NCBI GenBank assembly: GCA_937996585.1
Contig: CALKUW010000079.1
Location: forward strand, 1 to 16,694
Origin: an uncultured Flavobacteriales bacterium
Lineage (GTDB): Bacteria; Bacteroidota; Bacteroidia; Flavobacteriales_D; Sanyastnellaceae
DNA: 16,694 nucleotides
Direction: 5' to 3'
A program made the translations under genes and the position numbers. The notes beneath the pieces were generated by a model. The model did no database searches, was not told the origin of the DNA, and was given only the letters and a program-made list of their open reading frames with translations. Numbering within the stretch: position 1 is the stretch's first letter; each line of letters opens with the position of its first letter. Positions 7,672 through 15,200 of the stretch are shown here, piece after piece.

Positions 7672-9423
7672 ATGAAACACTTCTACCTCATCCTGTGGGC
7701 GGCCACCTTCGGTTTGACCCTGCAGGCCCAAACTGTCCCCGTGACGTTCAGCGTGGATATGAACAACGAAACCGTGGCCGCTGAAGGCGTGCACGTCGCC
7801 GGAAACTTCCAAGGCTGGGACCCCGCCGGAACCATGCTGGCCGACGATGACATGGACGGAATCTACACGGTGACCGTGGATGTCAGCGACACGCTCGGTA
7901 CCATCCAATACAAGTTCTTGAATGGCAATGCCTGGGGCGTCGATGAGGCTTGCCCGGAGGCCTGTGCCTTTCCCGGAAGCACGGACCGCTTCGCCGAGAT
8001 CGATGGGGCCACCGAACTGCCGGTTGTCTGTTTCGGTGCCTGTGCAGCTTGCGGCATCACCACCGTCCTCTTCAAGGTCGACATGAGCCAGGAGGAGGCC
8101 ATCAACCCGGTGGGGGTTCACATGAACGGCAACTTCAACGGTTGGGACGGTTCCAACTTCCTGATGATGGACGATGCCGATGGCGACATGGTCTACACCT
8201 ACGTGGCGCAGGTCGACGGGGCCATGCTGGATCCGGTCGACACCCTCCAATTCAAGTTCGTCAACGGAAATGCATGGGGCTTCGATGAGAACCCGGACGG
8301 TGAGTGCGCCGTTCAGGGCAACCGCGTCATGGTGCTGACCGGCGGCGATGTCGTGTACGAGGCTGCTGCCGGACAGGCGTATTGCTACAACACCTGCGGA
8401 AGCTGTGTGGCTCCTACGCCCGTCACGTTCCGCGTGGACATGAGCACGCAAGCGGAGATTTCCGTCAACGGTGTTTGCGTGGCCGGAAGCTTCCAGGGTT
8501 GGACCCCGGGTGCCGATTTCCTCAGCGACGACGATGGGGACCTGGTTTATGAGGCGATCATCGATGTGGCCCCTGGCGATTACGAGTTCAAGTTCATCAA
8601 CGGAAACAACTGGGGCGGCGATGGCGATGGCAACATCGACAATGAGAACCCCCCGGGCGATTGCACGTCGAATGGCAACCGCACCTTTTCGGTGGCGGGT
8701 GACCCCGTCACGGTGCAGTACTGCTACAACCAGTGCTCCGAGACCTGTGTGGCGGATCCCGATCCTGCACCCATCACGTTCCAGATCGACATGGCCAATG
8801 AGGAGGTTTCCGAGACGGGCGTGTGGCTCATCGGTGGCATGACCTCTCCCCAGTGGCAGGCCGGTGCGCTCCAGATGAGCGATGCGGACGGTGACAATGT
8901 CTACGAGGTCACCTACGAGGTCTCCGGTGCAGCCTTCTTCGAGTACCGTTACTGCAACGGTGACCCGTACCCGGACGGTGTCCAGGACGACAGCGTGGCC
9001 GAGGTCGGAGACTTCGAGACCGGAGGCTGTGGCCAGGCGAATCCCTTTGGTGAGTTCAACCGCACGCACGTGCGCTCCGGTCAGCCTGAGGAGCTCGGGG
9101 CATACTGCTACACGAGCTGCCTCGACTGCAACGGCGATACGGTCGGAACCGTGATCGGCATTGAGGAGATCCGGGATTTCATTGGCCTTGAGGCTTTCCC
9201 GAATCCGGCCAGCGACGTGGTGAACCTCCGCGTCGAAGGCATGGACGGTTTGATTCAGGTACGGCTTTTCGATCTGACAGGCAAGCAAGTCATGGTGGAC
9301 CGCAGGAGCGTCCAGAATGGGGCAGTACTGTCCTACCCCGTGACCCAACTTGAGGCGGGCATCTACATCCTCGAGGCTACCGGTGCTACGCGCCGCGCAA
9401 CGCTGAAGCTCACGGTGGATTGA
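7672..9423 (+). CDS. T9SS-secreted protein with four tandem CBM/E-set-like beta domains
   Basis: The 583-residue product starts with a signal peptide (MKHFYLILWAATFGLTLQAQ, cleavage near residue 19-20). Four repeats follow at about 22-125, 130-245, 249-360 and 367-486. Each opens with a VTFxVDM strand and contains a GNFQGW-type turn (in the first three), a D-rich DADGDxVY segment and a YKFxNGN strand, which resembles the Ig-like E-set modules related to glycogen/starch-binding CBM20/CBM48 domains. Each ends with a cysteine motif of the form (Y/F)C(Y/F)xxCxxC. Residues about 504-583 are a T9SS type A sorting domain (FPNPASD, LFDLTGKQV, GIYIL), so the protein should cross the outer membrane and be anchored or released. 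The ATG at 7672 is chosen over the longer frame at 7531 because it begins a proper signal peptide. Carbohydrate binding is inferred from fold resemblance and no catalytic domain is seen. Confidence 0.88.
   Translation: MKHFYLILWAATFGLTLQAQTVPVTFSVDMNNETVAAEGVHVAGNFQGWDPAGTMLADDDMDGIYTVTVDVSDTLGTIQYKFLNGNAWGVDEACPEACAFPGSTDRFAEIDGATELPVVCFGACAACGITTVLFKVDMSQEEAINPVGVHMNGNFNGWDGSNFLMMDDADGDMVYTYVAQVDGAMLDPVDTLQFKFVNGNAWGFDENPDGECAVQGNRVMVLTGGDVVYEAAAGQAYCYNTCGSCVAPTPVTFRVDMSTQAEISVNGVCVAGSFQGWTPGADFLSDDDGDLVYEAIIDVAPGDYEFKFINGNNWGGDGDGNIDNENPPGDCTSNGNRTFSVAGDPVTVQYCYNQCSETCVADPDPAPITFQIDMANEEVSETGVWLIGGMTSPQWQAGALQMSDADGDNVYEVTYEVSGAAFFEYRYCNGDPYPDGVQDDSVAEVGDFETGGCGQANPFGEFNRTHVRSGQPEELGAYCYTSCLDCNGDTVGTVIGIEEIRDFIGLEAFPNPASDVVNLRVEGMDGLIQVRLFDLTGKQVMVDRRSVQNGAVLSYPVTQLEAGIYILEATGATRRATLKLTVD
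7735..9129 (+). repeat. four tandem ~110-residue E-set-like domain repeats
   Basis: In-frame protein repeats: VTFSVDM, VLFKVDM, VTFRVDM and ITFQIDM open the four units, and FGACAAC, CYNTCGSC, CYNQCSETC and CYTSCLDC close them. Unit 4 is the most diverged: it replaces GNFQGW with GGMTSPQW and KFxNGN with RYCNGD. Unit 3 carries an extra D/G/N-rich insert at about 315-330. Confidence 0.85.
9181..9420 (+). other. T9SS type A C-terminal sorting domain of the four-domain protein
   Basis: Residues 504-583 contain the conserved order of the CTD: FPNPASDVVNLR, a central LFDLTGKQV strand-turn, LEAGIYIL and a basic end RRATLKLTVD. In the family this signal is recognised by the T9SS and often removed by PorU on export. 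Confidence 0.88.
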
Positions 9424-9449
9424 TCCAACCTTTATAAAAGGTATCAGGA

Positions 9450-9470
9450 AAGGGGGCCTCGTGCCCCCTT
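9450..9470 (+). terminator. hairpin terminator after the four-domain T9SS gene
   Basis: A perfect 8-bp stem, AAGGGGGC (9450-9457) and GCCCCCTT (9463-9470), with a 5-base CTCGT loop, lies 26 bases after the stop codon. The following CTTGATTT is only mildly T-rich. It separates this gene from the next. Confidence 0.75.
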
Positions 9471-9588
9471 CTTGATTTCCTACAACCACCGTGGAAATTC
9501 CTTGCAAACAGAGGCCAACATTCTGTAGAAATGGAACCCATACTGCATCTATATTGCACGTCGATTCACAATTAACACGAACCAACGC

Positions 9589-12039
9589 ATGAAGCGATTG
9601 CTACTCGGTGCCATTGCAGTTTTCTGCAGCACCCTTGCTTATTCCCAAGCGACTGGAATTGTCGTAGAGACGTACGCCGATGACATCGGGATTGTCAATG
9701 GAATTGACCTGACGGGCTACACCACCTACCGCGTCTACGCCAAATTCGCATCGGATCAGGATTTTCTGACCGCCGTTTATGGTGACGCGGACTTCCCGAC
9801 GCGCATCAAGGGTGGAGACAACTTTTTCCACTCCAGCCTGGGTGCCCTCTCCAACAGTTCATACAACCCGTTGTTGTTCGATGGGTTCCCGGATCTCGAA
9901 TACGACAGTTTCGTGACCATCGGCATGGACGCTCCGGCCAATGCGGACAATGGCGAAGCTGCCATCAATTCCGTGGGAGACCCCATGAGCAATTGGATTC
10001 CAGTTTTCGAACCCGGACTCGGTGCGGCCGGTGGTGACATCATCATTGATACCCAAACGGGAGGAAGCTGGTTTCCGCTCTTTCCTGATGCCAATGCCTT
10101 CGCAGGTGCGGACAGCATGGTCATGATCGGCCAGTTCACAACGGATACCACCCTCTTCGGTGTGGTCTCCATTGCGAGTTTCGTTGGCGGAAACCAGGAC
10201 AGCACTGCCCTGGCAACCTTTGCATTCAGCAGTGTCCCCGATGCGGTTTTTGGATGCACGGACAGCGACGCGACGAACTACGACACCGAGGCGAATGAAG
10301 ACAACGGCACCTGTGTCTACGCCTGTGACTACCCCGGCACCCAGCTCGTGGTGGTGGAAACGACCACGTCGCCTGTAAGTTGCAGCGGATATGCAGACGG
10401 ATATGCATCCGTTACGGTGTCTGGCGGCCAAGGCAGCCTGTCCTACAGCAATGGCATCGTCAACAACGCCACGGGCATCTTCAACGGTGTGATCGCGGGT
10501 GAAGTCACGCTGACCGTCACCGATAACGTGGGTTGCTCCGTGGAAACCACTGTTACCGTTGACAGCCCTGCTCCCCTTGAGGTGGTGGCGAGCCTTTCCG
10601 ACCCCATCAGCTGCAACGGCGAGTCCGACGCAGTGCTGAGCGGTTCGAGTACGGGAGGCACGGGCTCCGTGACCTACAGCCTGGAGGCACCGATGGATAC
10701 CGGCTCCGGTCCCTACTTTGAGATGGGCAGTGAAGTACTGCTCTTCGAGGGCATCGGTGTGGGACTCTACACGGTCTATGGCATCGACGAGAACGGATGT
10801 GTCGACAACACGCCGGGCATTTCCATTGATCAGCCCCAACCTTTCAATGTTTACGCCCAAGCTGTGGTCCCGACGCAGTGCCCGGGTACGGACGATGGTC
10901 AGGTGGTCTTGAACTTTTTCGGAGGCAGTGGCAACAGCACGTTGTACAGCACGGACGGCATGACGTACGATGCGAACAACACGTTTACCCTTCCTGCGGG
11001 CACCTACACCTTCTATGGACAAGATGTCAACGGTTGTACGGACACCTCTGATGTGATCGAGGTGACTTCTCCCTCTGATTTCGTGTCGCAGGAAGAGCTG
11101 ACCAGCCCGAGCTGCTTCGGCCTGGAGGATGGCTCCATCTCTGTGGTTGTGCAGGGAGGTACTGCCCCCATCGCCTACGTGTTCGAAGGCGACACTGCAG
11201 CCAATGTCATGCTTGACATGGTGGGAGCCGGCGTTTACGATATCGAGGTTGTGGATGGCAATGGTTGTTCCTTCGATGCCAGCGTCGACCTGACCGGTCC
11301 CAGTGAAATCGTTCCCTCCGCTACCATTACCGACGTACTGTGCAGCGACAGCGAGGATGGTGTCATTGCGGTCTCAGCGACCGGCGGAACCGGCATGGGG
11401 TACATCTATGACATCGACGGAGGTGGATTCGGACCGAACGGCACGTTTGACGATCTCGCACCGGGCGACTACATCGTCACCGTTCAGGATGATGCAGAGT
11501 GCTCTGGCAGCGCGACGTTCACCGTTTCTTCACCCGACGCCATCGGCATCACGATCGAGGCGAACATTGGAGCCAATGAGACCACGAACAATGGCGTTAT
11601 TGACATTACTGTCACAGGTGGAACCGCTCCGTTCACGTTCAGCTGGGATGGCACGGACAGCACGGATGAAGATCCCACGGGCCTCGCACCTGGCGATTAC
11701 TCGGTGACCATCACCGACGCCAATGGATGTGAGTTCACCAGTGAAACCATCACGGTTGTCGTGAATGGAATTGAGGAGATGGTCAACATCATCAATGTGA
11801 TGCTGTACCCGAACCCGACCAACGGCATCGTGGATGTTCGCATGAACGGGCTGAACGGAGAATCCGTAACGGCCATCCTGATGGACGGCCTGGGCCGTGA
11901 AATCAGCGAAGAGGACCTCGGCAACCTGACGGGGGAGAAGGTGCACACGATGGACCTCGGTTCCGTCGAGAGCGGCATCTACTATCTGCGTCTCCAGGTG
12001 AACGAAGCTTCAGAGGTACTCCGCATCGTGAAGCAGTAA
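9589..12039 (+). CDS. T9SS-secreted SprB-repeat adhesin-like protein with a novel N-terminal domain
   Basis: The 816-residue product begins with a signal peptide (MKRLLLGAIAVFCSTLAYSQ). Residues about 21-215 form a domain also found twice in the next gene, with motifs TTYRVYAKF, PDLEYDSFVTIG, GEAAI, GGSWFPL, DANAFAG and GQFTT. One Cys-repeat (GCTDSDATNYD, 222-242) links it to six SprB-like repeats (about 255-326, 327-416, 417-493, 494-570, 571-648, 649-726). These have the pattern C-x-G/S-x-x-x-G, GGTG or GGTAP, then AGxYTxxVxDxNGC. Residues about 735-816 are a T9SS type A sorting domain (LYPNPTNGIVDV, LMDGLGREI, SGIYYLRL). SprB repeats occur in the mobile gliding adhesin of Flavobacterium, but this protein is far smaller, so surface adhesion is the safer inference. 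The composition is strongly acidic. No enzyme motif is visible. Hairpins lie on both sides, so it is probably its own transcript. Confidence 0.9.
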   Translation: MKRLLLGAIAVFCSTLAYSQATGIVVETYADDIGIVNGIDLTGYTTYRVYAKFASDQDFLTAVYGDADFPTRIKGGDNFFHSSLGALSNSSYNPLLFDGFPDLEYDSFVTIGMDAPANADNGEAAINSVGDPMSNWIPVFEPGLGAAGGDIIIDTQTGGSWFPLFPDANAFAGADSMVMIGQFTTDTTLFGVVSIASFVGGNQDSTALATFAFSSVPDAVFGCTDSDATNYDTEANEDNGTCVYACDYPGTQLVVVETTTSPVSCSGYADGYASVTVSGGQGSLSYSNGIVNNATGIFNGVIAGEVTLTVTDNVGCSVETTVTVDSPAPLEVVASLSDPISCNGESDAVLSGSSTGGTGSVTYSLEAPMDTGSGPYFEMGSEVLLFEGIGVGLYTVYGIDENGCVDNTPGISIDQPQPFNVYAQAVVPTQCPGTDDGQVVLNFFGGSGNSTLYSTDGMTYDANNTFTLPAGTYTFYGQDVNGCTDTSDVIEVTSPSDFVSQEELTSPSCFGLEDGSISVVVQGGTAPIAYVFEGDTAANVMLDMVGAGVYDIEVVDGNGCSFDASVDLTGPSEIVPSATITDVLCSDSEDGVIAVSATGGTGMGYIYDIDGGGFGPNGTFDDLAPGDYIVTVQDDAECSGSATFTVSSPDAIGITIEANIGANETTNNGVIDITVTGGTAPFTFSWDGTDSTDEDPTGLAPGDYSVTITDANGCEFTSETITVVVNGIEEMVNIINVMLYPNPTNGIVDVRMNGLNGESVTAILMDGLGREISEEDLGNLTGEKVHTMDLGSVESGIYYLRLQVNEASEVLRIVKQ
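9649..10233 (+). other. uncharacterised ~195-residue exported domain, copy 1
   Basis: Residues 21-215 align with two segments of the neighbouring 1358-residue protein. Shared landmarks in order are TYRxY, a GDA/GDV acidic turn, PDLxYDSxVTIG, GEAA, a W-x-x-x-FxPG segment, GGSWF, DANxxAG and GQFTT. I do not recognise it as a named family. Confidence 0.75.
10351..11766 (+). repeat. six tandem SprB-like repeats
   Basis: Residues 255-726 consist of six units of about 70-90 residues, each with a Gly-rich GGxG turn and a closing AGxYxxxxxDxNGC or close variant. The first five carry a Cys at the start of the unit; the sixth does not. Confidence 0.85.
11791..12036 (+). other. T9SS type A C-terminal sorting domain of the SprB-repeat protein
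   Basis: Residues 735-816 show the ordered CTD motifs LYPNPTNG, MDGLGREISEE, LGSVESGIYYLRLQ and a terminal EVLRIVKQ. Confidence 0.88.
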
Positions 12040-12064
12040 TCGACTCGACCGTTCGAGCTTTGGG

Positions 12065-12090
12065 AAAGGGCAGCCAAACGGCTGCCCTTT
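12065..12090 (+). terminator. strong hairpin terminator after the SprB-repeat gene
   Basis: AAAGGGCAGCC (12065-12075) and GGCTGCCCTTT (12080-12090) form a perfect 11-bp stem with an AAAC loop, 25 bases after the stop. It can be extended by three more pairs, one of them G-T. The T-run is short (TTTCTC). Confidence 0.82.
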
Positions 12091-12218
12091 CTCATACTGT
12101 ATTATCCCAAAATCGCACTCATTCAGAAAGGAATGTTGAAAGGAGAGTGGATTCCTACGTATAACGAGGCGCAAATCGCTCCACTTTGCGACAGAAGAAT
12201 TGAACCAATCCAACAACG

Positions 12219-15200
12219 ATGAAGCTGAAACAGCTCTTTTTGGCCCTTTGCCTTTCCCCGTCCTTCCTCTTTTCCCAGTACGGGTTGGAGGTCGAAACAG
12301 TGTCCGAAAACATCGGGCCACTCATCGGCGCATTGGGCGTAACCGATTTGACAGGCTACTCCTGTTACCGTGCCTACATCACAATGGCCAACACGGATGA
12401 TTTCTTGAGCTCCATTTCGGGTGATGCCAACAATCCGACGTACATCACCACCACCACGGATTTTTTCCATGCGGAATTGGGGGCGGCTACCCCGAACGGC
12501 ATCAATTCGCTGTTGTTCCCGGTTTACCCTGACCTCCAGTATGATACTTGGGTGACAATTGGTCTCGAAGGCGTTCCGAATGCCGCAGCGGGAGAAGCTG
12601 CTGTTGCGACCGTTCAGGCCAGCGGCAACCAGTGGGTGACCGCATTCGATCCTGGAGGAGGATTACCGGGTTCCAGTGTGGCCATTGATGACCCCATTGG
12701 CGGAGCATGGTACGCTTTGAACGGAGATGCCAACGGTGTGGCCGGTGCTGACCTCGAAGTATTGGCCGGGCAGTTCACTACCACGGGCGACTTGAGCCTG
12801 CAGTTCTACACTCAGATTTTCATCAATGGCGTGGGGGACAACCAATATGAGGAGAACGGCGAATTGCCGACGTTCATTTGGCCTGCTTCCGACGTTGAGG
12901 GATGCACGGACGAAACAGCCTGCAACTATGACGCTGCTGCCGGTATCGACGATGGTTCCTGCACCTACCCCACAGAGACCTACCTCGATTGCGACGGCAA
13001 CTGCATCAACGATGCGGACATGGATGGAATCTGTGACGAGCTGGAGACTGCGGGATGTACGGATCCCACGGCCTGCAACTACAACCCGAATGCATCGGAC
13101 GATGACGGTTCCTGTGAGTCTACCTCATGTGTCGGATGTACGGATGAAGCAGCATGCAACTATGATGCGGATGCGACCATTGATGACGGTTCCTGTGACT
13201 TGACCAGCTGCCAGGGCTGCACGGACATGATGGCCTGCAACTATGATGATGCAGCTACAATCGACGATGGTTCTTGCGACTACTCTTGCATCGGTTGTAC
13301 CGACATGATGGCGTGCAACTATGACATGGATGCCACAGTGGACAGCGGTGATTGCACATACCCACTGACGGACTACCTCGACTGTGACGGTAACTGCCTG
13401 AACGACAGTGATGGCGACGGTCTCTGCGATGAGGAGGAAGGTTGTTCCGACCCTGTGGCCTGCAACTACGACCCGTCCGCCGAGGCTACACCTGCGGACT
13501 ACTGTCTGATTGTGGATACGGTTGCCGTTCACACGGGTGGTGCCCTGGATGGCATGACCACATACCGTTATTACGTGAAGTGCGCCAACCCGGCCGACTT
13601 CGTGAGTTCGGTTTCGGGTGACGTGAACAACCCCACGGAGGTGACGACGACTACGGACTTCTATCAGAATGAGCTCGGTGGAGGAACGCCTAACGCCATC
13701 TCACCATTCATGTTCGCATCCTTCCCGGACCTGCAGTACGACAGTTGGGTGACCATTGGTTTGTCGTCCCAGCCTGTGCCGGGTGACGGTGAAGCAGCGG
13801 TTTCGACCCTCCAATCCACAGCCAACCCCTGGCTGACGAACTTTGACCCCGGCTTCGGCAATGCTGGTTCTGACATTGTCATCAACGATGCTGTCGGTGG
13901 AAGCTGGTTTGCCCTGAACGGTGATGCGAACGGTATCGCGGTCAATGGTCCGGGCAACAATCAGGTGCTCATTGCGCAGCTGACGACCAGTGGTGATGTC
14001 GATGGCAACTTCTACGTCCAGATCTTCCAGAATGGCGTGGGCGCCAATGCACTGTTCTTCTCCTTCAACATCGGTGATGCCTGCATTGCTCCGGATGACG
14101 ACTGCATCTACCCTGAGGACCTCTACGGTGAGGACTACTTCGACTGTGATGGAAACTGTGTCACGGATACCGATATGGATGGTGTCTGCGATGAGGACGA
14201 GGTTCCGGGTTGCACGGACACGGAAGCCCTCAACTACGATGAGAACGCGACAGAGGAAGATGGTACTTGCGCTTACCCCGCAGCGAGTGTCTTCGACATC
14301 ATCGCGGACAGCGATGTTCACACCGTCCTGGAGGACCTGATCATCGCAGCAGGTCTCGACAGCGCCCTCACCTTCGATGGGGACTGGACCGTGTTCGCTC
14401 CAACCGATGGTGCGGTGGCCGCACTTCCCGATGCTGTGGTCGACTTCGTTCTGACCAACCCCGATTTCCTGGCTGCTGTGCTCACCTACCACGTGACCGG
14501 TGGATTCGTGACGAGTGACATGCTCTCAGACGGTCAGATGATTGAAATGCTCAACGGCGAAATGGCGACCATCAGCATTGGCGCAGATGGCGTGTTCATC
14601 GACGACGCAGAAATCATCGTGGTGGACCTGATTGCCGAGAATGGTGTGGTGCACGTGATCGATGCGGTCATCGTTCCGCCGATTGCAGGTTGTACCAACC
14701 TCGTGAGCTGCAACTACAACCCCCTTGCATCCGAGGATGACGGCAGCTGTGAAAGCGAGAGTTGCGCGGGCTGCTTGAACGAGACGGCGTGCAACTATGA
14801 CAGCACGGCGACGATCAGCGATGCCTCCTCCTGCACGTTCCCCATTGACCTGTACGATGTGGATTATGTCGACTGTCTTGGAGAATGTCTCAGCGACATC
14901 GATGGTGACGGCATCTGTGACGAGGCCGAGTTGGACGGCTGCATCTACGAGGATGCTTGCAACTATGATCCGAACGCAACGGAAGACGATGGCTCTTGTG
15001 ATTACCTGAGCTGTGCCGGTTGCATGGACGATATGGCCTGCAACTACGACAGCACGGCCACCATCGACGATGGCTGCCTCTACCCGGTGGACCTTTACGG
15101 CACACCGAATGTGGATTGCGACGGCGTCTGCCTGAACGATTCCGATGGTGATGAGATCTGCGATGAGGACGAGATTCCCGGATGCTTGGATCCCACCGCC

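Noticed and set aside
7582..9585. 667-codon open frame on the minus strand across the whole four-domain T9SS gene
   Set aside because: It is the antisense of a gene with clear signal peptide, domain repeats and sorting domain; GC-rich third positions and few stop-generating codons explain the long open antisense frame. Its product has no recognisable motif.
9859..11022. 387-codon minus-strand frame inside the SprB-repeat gene, with similar ones at 13701-14492 and 14526-15488
   Set aside because: These are shadows of repetitive Asp/Gly/Thr-rich coding sequence; their Val/Ile/Arg-rich repetitive products mirror the repeats on the sense strand.
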